36,758 nucleotides of DNA from an uncultured Clostridia bacterium (GTDB taxonomy: Bacteria > Bacillota > Clostridia > TANB77 > UBA1234). Below, in pieces: positions 1-8,205 of the stretch (its first letter is position 1; every line of letters begins with the position of its first letter). The DNA lies in contig CAMUYU010000011.1 of assembly GCA_947164995.1 (NCBI GenBank), forward strand, positions 1 to 36,758. The letters run 5' to 3'. Under the pieces are notes generated by a model that saw only the letters and a program-made list of their open reading frames with translations, did not search any database and was not told the origin of the DNA. Both the position numbers and the translations under genes were made by a program.

Positions 1-819
1 AACTCCCATTTCTTTAAGCTTTGCAGAAATAGGGTCTAAGTGCTTTGTAATACAATTTGTGATTGTGATGTCCCCTTTTGTAATGGCAGCAGCTAGCATA
101 TATGTGCCGGCTTCGATTTGGTCTGGAACTATTGAATATGAAGGACCACCTTTTAATTCTTTGACGCCTGTGATTCTTATGATATCTGTTCCAGCACCTC
201 TAATGTTTGCTCCCATTAAGTTTAAAAAGTTTGCAACGTCAACTACGTGAGGCTCTTTTGCAACGTTTTCAATTTCTGTAACGCCTTCGCATAAAGTAGC
301 TGCAAGAATTGCATTTATAGTTGCACCAACACTTACTATATCTAAGTATATGTGTCCGCCTTTTAAATCTTTTCCATCTGCTGTGATTAAACCACCTTCA
401 CAATCTACTGTAGCACCAAGTGCTTCAAATGCTTTTATGTGTTGGTCTATTGGACGAGTACCTAAGTTGCATCCGCCAGGGCTTCCAACTTGTGCTTTGT
501 GAAATCTAGAAAGTAAAGAGCCAATAAAATAGTAAGATGCTCTAAATTTTCTTGTTACGTCAGGTGATATTTCAGTTTTATTTATGTTGGAAGAATCTAC
601 TTCTATTGTACTAGGTGAAATATATTTAATCTTTGCACCAATACTTTCTAAGATTTGACAACATAGTTTTATATCACTTATATTAGGTAGATTTTCGATG
701 ATACATTTTCCATTTATTAAAACTGTTGCAGGTAAAATGGCAACAGCAGCATTTTTGGCGCCATTGATTGCAACTGTACCTTCAAGTCTTTTTCCACCAT
801 TTATTATTAGTTTTTCCAA
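1..819 (-). CDS. murA: UDP-N-acetylglucosamine 1-carboxyvinyltransferase, C-terminus beyond window
   Basis: Minus-strand reading from TTG at 819 gives MEKLIINGGKRLEGTVAINGAKNAAVAILPATVLINGKCIIENLPNISD..., open to position 1; typical MurA N-terminus (GGKRLEGTVxINGAKNAA) and GGCNLGTRPIDQHIKAFEALGA motif. Not in the ORF track because of the TTG start and window edge. Confidence 0.93.
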   Translation of the reverse strand, partial: MEKLIINGGKRLEGTVAINGAKNAAVAILPATVLINGKCIIENLPNISDIKLCCQILESIGAKIKYISPSTIEVDSSNINKTEISPDVTRKFRASYYFIGSLLSRFHKAQVGSPGGCNLGTRPIDQHIKAFEALGATVDCEGGLITADGKDLKGGHIYLDIVSVGATINAILAATLCEGVTEIENVAKEPHVVDVANFLNLMGANIRGAGTDIIRITGVKELKGGPSYSIVPDQIEAGTYMLAAAITKGDITITNCITKHLDPISAKLKEMGV

Positions 820-1016
820 TAAAAACACCTCTTAGTAGAAAATATATCATAAAGACCAAATTCTTGCAATATATGTTTACATAACTTATAACATGTGATA
901 TAATGCGAAGCAATTAGGATATTTTTTAGAAGAAGGCTTCTTTTTAATGGTACAAGATTTTTTATTTTTGTGCCAGCTTGAGGCACGTAAAATGATATCA
1001 AGTTGAAAGGATAAAT

Positions 1017-1568
1017 ATGGGTATTATGCTTGGTTTTCTTTTATTGGGATTTATCTTGCAACTTATTTATTCACTTGTTTATAAAGCAAAGTTTTTATCT
1101 GGTTGGTTGATAATGGTTGTTGTTATGGTAGTTGGTGTATTAGCAGGACTTTTCTCTAATGGTGAGTACTTTGAAAGCGAAGAGCCTGAAGTGATTCGGA
1201 TTGCAGGAATTGAATATATTGATGTAGATTCCAAAGATGGAGCAAAATTTATATCAAGAAGTAAGGACAATCATTATACTTATTTGCGAGAAGTGATTGA
1301 TGTTAATGGTAAAACAAAATGGGAAACAGCATCAGTTCCAAGTGGCACACCATTTATTATTATTGAAAAAGAAGAGTATCTAGAGCCTGTACTATGTGTT
1401 TATACAAGAGGTTATAGAAGAACTTTTTGGACATTTTCACTTGGTAATTTTACTCATGATTATGTTTTTAGACTTCCTGTTTCGGAACAATTACCTTTTA
1501 CAACTGATACTGTTGAAAGTCAGGAAGAGGCAGATTTGCCACAAATTGAACAAGAAGTGGAAGATTAA
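1017..1568 (+). CDS. hypothetical membrane protein
   Basis: 183-aa ORF, two N-terminal hydrophobic segments, upstream GAAAGGA SD, followed by a terminator hairpin. Confidence 0.6.
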   Translation: MGIMLGFLLLGFILQLIYSLVYKAKFLSGWLIMVVVMVVGVLAGLFSNGEYFESEEPEVIRIAGIEYIDVDSKDGAKFISRSKDNHYTYLREVIDVNGKTKWETASVPSGTPFIIIEKEEYLEPVLCVYTRGYRRTFWTFSLGNFTHDYVFRLPVSEQLPFTTDTVESQEEADLPQIEQEVED

Positions 1569-1596
1569 AGGCAGCCAAATGGCTGCCTTCTTTTTG
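1568..1596 (+). terminator. Rho-independent terminator
   Basis: AAGGCAGCC-AAAT-GGCTGCCTT followed by CTTTTTG. Confidence 0.8.
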
Positions 1597-1681
1597 TATA
1601 ACTACAAATAGCTTGAATTTTTAACATTTTTTTGTTATCATATATGCTAGATTTTTGTGCAAACGAAGGGAGGTAAAGTCA

Positions 1682-2060
1682 ATGATTTTTTGTGGAAATG
1701 ACATTACAAAAGTTTCGAGAATAAAAGAAGCAATTGAAAAAAGTGGCGATACTTTTTTAAAGAGAGTTTATACAGATGAAGAAATTGAATATTGTGAGTC
1801 ATGTCGAATGCGGAAAGTACCAAAGTTATGCTGCTCGTTTTGCTGCTAAAGAAGCAATGTATAAGGCTTTATCTTCTTATATAAAAGATGACTATAATTA
1901 TAAGGATTATGAAGTTATAAAGAATGAAAAAGGGAAGCCAATTGCAAAGTTTAATGGAAAACTTGCAGAAATAGATGAATTAAAAAATTTAAAATATTGC
2001 GACTTATCACTTTCTCATGAAGGTGAATATGCAATCGCAACATTCGTTGCTGAAATGTAA
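1682..2060 (+). pseudogene. acpS: holo-[acyl-carrier-protein] synthase, apparent +1 frameshift near 1805-1822
   Basis: Two overlapping frames: MIFCGNDITKVSRIKEAIEKSGDTFLKRVYTDEEIEYCES (ORF 1655..1849) and YQSYAARFAAKEAMYKALSSY...LSLSHEGEYAIATFVAEM (ORF 1776..2060) together form one AcpS. AGGGAGG SD upstream of ATG 1682. Confidence 0.85.
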
Positions 2061-2078
2061 ATAAAAAGGAGAGATAAA

Positions 2079-4091
2079 ATGAAAGTATTAATTGGAGGTG
2101 CATGGCCATATTCAAACTACAAATTGCACCTAGGCCATGCTGCAGGTCTTATTGGTGGAGACTTGCTTGCACGTTATCATAGAGCAAAAGGAGATGACGT
2201 TTTATACGTTTCAGGTTCTGATTGCCACGGAACACCAATTACAGAAAGAGCAAAATTAGAAGGAATTTCTCCAAATGAAATTTCTGAAAAATATCATAAA
2301 ATGTTTTTAGAAGCATTTGATGCTTTAAACTTTACTTATGATTTATATACAAAAACAGAAACAGATTATCATAAACAAAAGTGTATGGAAATCTTTAAGA
2401 AAATGTATGACAACGGATATGTTTATGAAAAGATTGAACCACAAGCATATTGTCCTACATGTAAAAAATTCTTAGCAGATAGAGAACTTCAAATTGTTTG
2501 TCCAAATTGCGGAAGAGTTACAAAATGCGATTCTTGTGATTGTGGATATGTACCAACTGAAAAAGATCAAGAAGGTGCAACTTGCACAGATTGCGGTACA
2601 AAAGTAATTAAGAAAGATAATAAAAATTTATATATTGCGCTTTCAAAATTACAACCAGAAATTGAAGCTAATGTTAAAAAGAATAAACATCTTTGGAGAG
2701 TAAATGCTCAAAATGAAACTGAAAAATATTTAAGAGAAGGTTTAAGAGATAGAGCTATTACTAGAGATTTAAGTTGGGGTATAGATATTCCAATACCAGG
2801 TTATGAAGATAAAAAGATGTATGTATGGATAGAAGCGGTATTAGGATATGTTACAGCAGCTATGAAGGTTTGCGAAGATAGAGGATTGAACTTTGAAGAT
2901 TGGTGGAAAAATCCTGATTCAAAAATTTACATGGTTCATGGAAAAGATAATATTACTTTCCATAGTATTATTTTCCCAGGAATTTTACTTGCACTTAAAG
3001 ATAATTGGAGACTTCCAGATGTTATTGTTTCATCTGAATATCTAAACTTCAATGATGAAAAAATTTCAAAGAGTAAGGGAAATGCAAAACCTGTTAAGGA
3101 GTTTTGTGATGAATATAATTCAGATACCGTTAGATTCCATTTAATTAATAATGGACCAGAGAAGAAAGATACAAGCTTCAATGTTTTAGATTACGTTACT
3201 TGTCACAATAATGAGATAACTAACAAATATGGAAATTTTGTTAATAGAACTTTAAAATTTAAAGGTTTAAGTGAAGTTCCAGAAGGAAAAATGGATGAAG
3301 AAATTAAAGCTTTAATTTTAAAAGCATATGACGAAGTTTCAGCAGACATTGAAAAATTAGAGTTTAAAGAAGCTTCAAGCAAAGTTATCAGATTAATAGA
3401 AGAAGGCAACAGATATTACGATGAAAAGAAGCCTTGGATTTTAGCAAAGGAAGACGATAAAACAGAATTTAATAATGTTATTTATACTTGCACAGTTTTA
3501 GTTGCAAATGTTTCAAACTTGATGGAACCATTTATGCCTGCTTCTTCAGCTAAGATTAGAACTTGGTTAAAGCTTCCAAAAGCAGTGTGGAATTATGTTG
3601 AAGTTGAACCAGGAATTTCTCTTGAAAATGTAGATGTTTTATTTACAAAATTTGATGAAAAAGAAGTAATTGCAAAAATCAAAGAAGAGGCTAAAAAACA
3701 AGAAGAAAGAGCTAAAGAAGAAGCAAGACTTGCAGCAAATAAAAATGCAAATGTTGTTTCAAATGATGAAGAAATTACAATAGATTATTTAGATAAAGTT
3801 AAACTTAAAGTTGCAAAGATTTTAGAGTGTGAAAAAGTTGAAGGCTCAAACAAATTATACAAATTAAAAATTACACTTGGAAATGAAGAAAGACAAATAG
3901 TTTCAGGCTTACAAAAATACTACACTGAAGAGGAATTAATTGGTAAAAAAGTAGTTCTTGTTGCAAACTTAAAGCCTGCAAAATTAAAAGGCATTGAATC
4001 AAATGGTATGCTTTTAGCAGCAGGTGAGGGCGATGTAGTAAAGGTATTATTTGTTGACGATGCTGTTGCAGAAGGAGAAGACGTACATTAA
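2079..4091 (+). CDS. metG: methionyl-tRNA synthetase with C-terminal tRNA-binding domain
   Basis: GGAWPYSNYKLHLGHAAG (HIGH-like), four-Cys zinc knuckles, KISKSKGN (KMSKS), C-terminal EMAP-like domain (KVAKILECEKVEGSNKLYKLKI). Confidence 0.97.
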   Translation: MKVLIGGAWPYSNYKLHLGHAAGLIGGDLLARYHRAKGDDVLYVSGSDCHGTPITERAKLEGISPNEISEKYHKMFLEAFDALNFTYDLYTKTETDYHKQKCMEIFKKMYDNGYVYEKIEPQAYCPTCKKFLADRELQIVCPNCGRVTKCDSCDCGYVPTEKDQEGATCTDCGTKVIKKDNKNLYIALSKLQPEIEANVKKNKHLWRVNAQNETEKYLREGLRDRAITRDLSWGIDIPIPGYEDKKMYVWIEAVLGYVTAAMKVCEDRGLNFEDWWKNPDSKIYMVHGKDNITFHSIIFPGILLALKDNWRLPDVIVSSEYLNFNDEKISKSKGNAKPVKEFCDEYNSDTVRFHLINNGPEKKDTSFNVLDYVTCHNNEITNKYGNFVNRTLKFKGLSEVPEGKMDEEIKALILKAYDEVSADIEKLEFKEASSKVIRLIEEGNRYYDEKKPWILAKEDDKTEFNNVIYTCTVLVANVSNLMEPFMPASSAKIRTWLKLPKAVWNYVEVEPGISLENVDVLFTKFDEKEVIAKIKEEAKKQEERAKEEARLAANKNANVVSNDEEITIDYLDKVKLKVAKILECEKVEGSNKLYKLKITLGNEERQIVSGLQKYYTEEELIGKKVVLVANLKPAKLKGIESNGMLLAAGEGDVVKVLFVDDAVAEGEDVH

Positions 4092-4094
4092 TAT

Positions 4095-4122
4095 TTGACA
4101 AAAGTCCAATTAGTGGTATAAT
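4095..4122 (+). promoter_or_regulatory. sigma-A-type promoter for a short RNA
   Basis: TTGACA (4095-4100), 16-nt spacer, TATAAT (4117-4122). Confidence 0.8.
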
Positions 4123-4134
4123 AGTATTAGCTGA

Positions 4135-4163
4135 AAAGCGAAAAAACGAAGATTTTTTGCATA
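4135..4163 (+). repeat. RNA II copy of two direct repeats
   Basis: 4135-4146 AAAGCGAAAAAA (partner 4237-4248 AAAGCAAAAAAA) and 4146-4163 ACGAAGATTTTTTGCATA (partner 4264-4281 ACGAAGATCCTTCGCATA). Confidence 0.75.
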
Positions 4164-4166
4164 CGA

Positions 4167-4199
4167 AAAAGGAGTAAGCGTGCAGAGCTTACTCCTTTT
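4167..4199. terminator. bidirectional terminator shared by convergent transcripts
   Basis: AAAAGGAGTAAGC-GTGCAGA-GCTTACTCCTTTT, perfect 13-bp stem with T-tracts in both directions. Confidence 0.85.
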
Positions 4200-4205
4200 G
4201 TTGTA

Positions 4206-4280
4206 CTAATATGCAATGTTTTCAAGTATAAACAAGAAAGCAAAAAAAGCTATTAGTACCTTTACGAAGATCCTTCGCAT
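4206..4280 (-). CDS. 24-aa hydrophobic peptide, candidate type I toxin (Fst-like architecture)
   Basis: Minus-strand ATG at 4280 to TAG at 4206: MRRIFVKVLIAFFAFLFILENIAY. AAGGAGG (4287-4293) lies 6 nt upstream of ATG; basic N-terminus, one hydrophobic helix, acidic residue near the C-terminus. Below ORF-track size cutoff. Confidence 0.7.
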   Translation of the reverse strand: MRRIFVKVLIAFFAFLFILENIAY

Positions 4281-4332
4281 ATTTTTCCTCCTTCCTGCCT
4301 TGAGTATACTCATTGCATGAGAAGGCAATTCA

Positions 4333-4361
4333 ATTATATACAAAAACAATTGTTCGTACAA
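4333..4361 (-). promoter_or_regulatory. promoter for the candidate toxin mRNA
   Basis: Minus strand TTGTAC (4361-4356), 17-nt spacer, TATAAT (4338-4333). Confidence 0.7.
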
Positions 4362-4388
4362 CAAAAATATAAAAATAGAGGTAAAAAA

Positions 4389-5162
4389 ATGAAGTTAATA
4401 GATTCACATTGCCACTTATATCCTGAATATTATGGTGAGGAATTAGATCAAGTGGTTGAAAATGCTGTAAACAATGATATTGAATTTATGATAAATATTG
4501 GGACTGATGAAGAAACCTCAAAAGTGGCTCTAGGAGTAGCACAAAGCCATGAGAGCGTTTTTACAACAATTGGTCTATATCCAGAGTTTTGCAATGATGA
4601 TGAAGTGGATTTAAGCTTTATCGAAGAATTAATTAAAAATGATACAAATCATAAAATCGTTGCAATTGGTGAGATTGGGCTTGATTATCATGGTGAAGGT
4701 GTAAATAAAGAAAATCAAAAAAAGCATTTTATTGAGCAAATTAATCTTGCAAATGAGCTTAAATTACCAGTTTGTATTCATTCTAGAAATGCAGATATGG
4801 ATATGTTAGAAATACTAAAAAATAACAAAATAGACTGCGGTTTTGTGATGCACTGCTTTTCTTCAAGCCTTGAAATTGCAAAAGAAATTATTAAGCTTGG
4901 AGGCTTTATTTCTTTGGCAGGCCCCATTACTTTTAAAAATGCTAAAGGTTTAATTGACGTTGCAAAATTTGTGCCTTTAGACAAAATTTTTGTTGAAACT
5001 GATGCACCATATATGTGCCCAGAACCATTGAGGGGCAAGAGAAACGAGCCTGCCAATGTGAGATTTACAGCACAAAAAATTGCGGATTTTAAGGAAATGT
5101 CTTTGGAAAAATTTGCAGAACAAGTTACCAAAAATACAATGGATTTTTATAAAATTAAATAG
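4389..5162 (+). CDS. tatD: TatD family metal-dependent hydrolase
   Basis: MKLIDSHCHLYPEYYGEELDQVV..., GEIGLDYH, VCIHSRNA, ETDAPYMCPEPLRGKRNEP. Start moved from 4317 to 4389 because AGAGG SD precedes ATG 4389. Confidence 0.92.
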   Translation: MKLIDSHCHLYPEYYGEELDQVVENAVNNDIEFMINIGTDEETSKVALGVAQSHESVFTTIGLYPEFCNDDEVDLSFIEELIKNDTNHKIVAIGEIGLDYHGEGVNKENQKKHFIEQINLANELKLPVCIHSRNADMDMLEILKNNKIDCGFVMHCFSSSLEIAKEIIKLGGFISLAGPITFKNAKGLIDVAKFVPLDKIFVETDAPYMCPEPLRGKRNEPANVRFTAQKIADFKEMSLEKFAEQVTKNTMDFYKIK

Positions 5163-5170
5163 AGGGTTAA

Positions 5171-5197
5171 AAGGGGCTAGAAATAGCCCCTTTATTT
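5171..5197 (+). terminator. Rho-independent terminator after tatD
   Basis: AAGGGGCTA-GAAA-TAGCCCCTTT. Confidence 0.75.
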
Positions 5198-5224
5198 GAT
5201 AAATGCTTGAAAAAGTGGTATAAT
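5196..5224 (+). promoter_or_regulatory. promoter upstream of the prepilin-like gene
   Basis: TTGATA (5196-5201), 17-nt spacer, TATAAT (5219-5224). Confidence 0.55.
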
Positions 5225-5373
5225 TATGTTAAGTGTGAAAATTTGTGGTTATTATTAATGAAAGATATTTTAAGTTTTGTTTACAAAAACGTTGCAATGA
5301 TTACAAGGTATATATAATATGGTACACTTTAGGGTGAATATTTGTGTATTTTTGTAGAAAAGAGGTGAGAGCG

Positions 5374-8004
5374 ATGAACAGAAAAGGTATGTCAATGATT
5401 TCATTGGTTATAGTAATAATTGTAACTATCATTTTAGTTGGTATTGCTACAACAGCTGGATACAGATACATTACACAAGTTAATAATGTTCGTGCTCAAG
5501 CCCTTGGAGATACAGTGGGAAGTGCTGCTCATAGAAGACAAAAAGATGTGTCTTTTGGTGTGGCAACTAGTTTCTATGAAGGTTATTTGTTTGATTTTGC
5601 TAGAGCAGATTTTTCAAAGATTGAATATTTGCCTGAAGAAGATGAAGATGGAGATGGAATTCCAGATGTTTTGCAAGAAGAAGGTGCTATGTGGTACTTG
5701 TTTGATGCTGAATCTTCCGCAAATTTAGGAGTTGGGGAAGCTGAAAGATTTCTTACAAGAAACATCACATACTATGAAAAACCTGGTTTAGATGAAGAAC
5801 AGAAAAATGAGCTTTGTAGATTGGTTTTAGCAGACTATTCTACAGGAACAGGATATTATGTTAGAATGCCAGCTACTGTTGCTTTAGATGCAATTGGCAA
5901 TGCTATTGGAAATTGTCCTAATAGCCCTACAGGTAATCATAAATTTACAGTTGCAACATGTACAGAACCTTCTATTTGTATTTATGGTTGTGGAACAATT
6001 AATCATGATGCATTAGGACATGATTGGGTAGAGTCTACATGTACCGAAGCAGGTTATTGTGCTAGATGTGGAATTGAAAATCCAGATGATCCAGCAAAAG
6101 GACACTTGTTTATTTCGAATGGTGATGTTACCAATACAGAATTAATCGAAATACTTGCAAAAAGAGATTCATATATGGTTCCAAATCTTGATGACCCAGA
6201 TAAAGCATGGGTTGCTGATGCAAATAAGCATTGGCATGAATGCGTAAGATGTGGCGAAAGATTTGAAGAAGAAGTTCACGATAGAGTATTTTTATCGAAA
6301 GATGAAAAAACTCACCAAGATGTATGTTCAATTTGTGGATGGGAATCTGTAGTATCACTTCACAAAATTAAATTTGAATCAGTTACAGACAATACTCACA
6401 GAGTATGGTGCGAAGCTTGTATGTTTGGAGATGAAAATAGTACAGGTGGTATCGTTATTCATGATGATACAGGTTGGCTTGATGGAAATCCAAACTTCCA
6501 CTATAGAATTTGTGAGCATACCTCAACTGATTATTGTAATTTATTAGAAATTGAATTAGAAACAGGAGACATTGTAGATGTAATCTTTAAAGAACCACAC
6601 TACGACTATAATGGAGACTTTATTTGTGACGCGTGTGGTAGAAATACAGATAATACTCCACCACCAGATTTTGGATATGAAGATTATGGTTCATATGCTA
6701 GAGTAAAAGAAGTTACAACATGTACTGCTACTGTTGAAGCATTTACAATAGACCAAGAAACAAGTGTTGACCATTATAATTTTGGTATTCTTAAAGAAGA
6801 TGGCACTATTGAGTGGACTGATGATATATTCCCATCAGACCCAAGTCAGCCAGCTACATATACATTTACTGGATTAAAGCCAGACACCGAATATCATTTC
6901 TTTGTAAGGGCAACAGATACAACTGGTAACAAAAATAATGTTTATGAATTTACTGGTAGAACAGCAGGCTTCCCAGAATTTAATGGGTTAAGAGGTGTTC
7001 CAAATCATTATGTTAAAGGTCCTTACGATATTGGACTAAATGAAATTGATACAGATTTGCCAGAACTTTCAGTTGTTATGAAACAAAACGATGGAACTTG
7101 GAGTGATCCAATTCCATTAGATGATATTCCATCTCTTGTAATTACTCTTAATGAAGAAACAGAGGTATTACAATTTAAGTTTAGAGATGAAGCAGGAAAC
7201 GAATCAGAGGTTACAACTTACACAGTTAGATGCATAGATGCTACTCCACCTGTTGTTGAAATCAAACCTAAAGAAGGTGATGATAATACAACTAGTGCAT
7301 TGTATCATCAAGCAACAATTATAGTTTCAGATGATAAATCTGGAATAGATACACACACACTTATTAGATATGGTTGGTCAACTTCAGATTCAACACCACC
7401 TCCAGAATCAGAACTTCAAACAATTTTTACACCAAATCTTGAAATAGCTGAAAGCGTTTCAGTTGACGTTGTTACACCAGAAGGATTAAATGGAGATTAT
7501 TACTTATGGGTAATGCGTGGAATTGAAGATGTAGTTGGTAATCCAACAACAGAAGATTATGTTAGTCCAATGAAGTTCACCATAGATGATGAACAAGCAA
7601 GACTTTCAAATATAAAGATGTTAAACTTAAATCCACCAAATCAAGTACGTAATGAACATTTATTTGTTAAAAATGGTGGCACAGTTACAATTTCATTTAC
7701 ATCAGATAAGGTATTAAGAAGAGACCCTATTGTTAGATTAAATGGAGTAGATGTAACAGACATTACTCATAGTGGAAAGAACTATACATGTAGAGTTGTG
7801 ATTGATCCTGCAATTTATGATGAAGGAACATTACAATTATACATAGGCGACGTAATGAGTGAAAACGGAAGAGTAAGCAATATTACATATGACAATGATG
7901 ATATTGTTAGCGGACAAGGACCAGTTTATTACGATAGAACTTTACCGGTACTTGATTATATTCCAAAGAATGTTGCTGGTACAAGGCAAGCAAATAATCC
8001 ATAA
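5374..8004 (+). CDS. large prepilin-like surface protein with Cys-rich and fibronectin/Ig-like modules
   Basis: N-terminus MNRKGMSMISLVIVIIVTIILVGIATTAGYRYI resembles a type IV prepilin helix; ectodomain has several CxxC modules (CTEPSICIYGCG, CTEAGYCARCG, CVRCG, CSICG, CDACG) and FN3/Ig-like stretches. AGAGGTGAG SD before ATG 5374. Confidence 0.75.
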   Translation: MNRKGMSMISLVIVIIVTIILVGIATTAGYRYITQVNNVRAQALGDTVGSAAHRRQKDVSFGVATSFYEGYLFDFARADFSKIEYLPEEDEDGDGIPDVLQEEGAMWYLFDAESSANLGVGEAERFLTRNITYYEKPGLDEEQKNELCRLVLADYSTGTGYYVRMPATVALDAIGNAIGNCPNSPTGNHKFTVATCTEPSICIYGCGTINHDALGHDWVESTCTEAGYCARCGIENPDDPAKGHLFISNGDVTNTELIEILAKRDSYMVPNLDDPDKAWVADANKHWHECVRCGERFEEEVHDRVFLSKDEKTHQDVCSICGWESVVSLHKIKFESVTDNTHRVWCEACMFGDENSTGGIVIHDDTGWLDGNPNFHYRICEHTSTDYCNLLEIELETGDIVDVIFKEPHYDYNGDFICDACGRNTDNTPPPDFGYEDYGSYARVKEVTTCTATVEAFTIDQETSVDHYNFGILKEDGTIEWTDDIFPSDPSQPATYTFTGLKPDTEYHFFVRATDTTGNKNNVYEFTGRTAGFPEFNGLRGVPNHYVKGPYDIGLNEIDTDLPELSVVMKQNDGTWSDPIPLDDIPSLVITLNEETEVLQFKFRDEAGNESEVTTYTVRCIDATPPVVEIKPKEGDDNTTSALYHQATIIVSDDKSGIDTHTLIRYGWSTSDSTPPPESELQTIFTPNLEIAESVSVDVVTPEGLNGDYYLWVMRGIEDVVGNPTTEDYVSPMKFTIDDEQARLSNIKMLNLNPPNQVRNEHLFVKNGGTVTISFTSDKVLRRDPIVRLNGVDVTDITHSGKNYTCRVVIDPAIYDEGTLQLYIGDVMSENGRVSNITYDNDDIVSGQGPVYYDRTLPVLDYIPKNVAGTRQANNP

Positions 8005-8078
8005 TTTAACGTTTCATTAAATGTAAACACTATGATAAGTAATCCAGGTTATTTTATAGAATAATTCTTACGCAACAT

Positions 8079-8116
8079 AAAGCACATTAGGTGTAAACCT
8101 AATGTGCTTTTTTTAT
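8079..8116 (+). terminator. Rho-independent terminator
   Basis: AAAGCACATTAGG-TGTAAA-CCTAATGTGCTTT followed by TTTT. Confidence 0.85.
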
Positions 8117-8205
8117 TATTATCATATAAAATTCACAACAATCGTATTGAAATATATATTTTTAAGACATATAATTAAAACACTTATTGTTATATGGAGG
8201 AAGTT

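Larger units (their letters stand above)
4129..4202 (+). ncRNA. candidate antitoxin small RNA (about 70 nt, RNA II-like)
   Basis: Predicted start about 7 nt downstream of the TATAAT, ending at the 13-bp hairpin 4167-4199; no coding potential with an SD; contains repeats matching the opposite-strand toxin gene. Confidence 0.65.

Noticed and set aside
59-250. ORF-track entry on + strand
   Set aside because: Antisense to murA; no SD and no recognisable product.
2936-4101. Minus-strand ORFs inside metG
   Set aside because: Shadow ORFs in a low-GC coding gene; low-complexity translations.
4216-4320. Plus-strand small ORF MFSSINKKAKKAISTFTKILRIFFLLPALSILIA opposite the candidate toxin
   Set aside because: No SD upstream and it begins after the plus-strand terminator; the minus-strand ORF has a strong SD and promoter.
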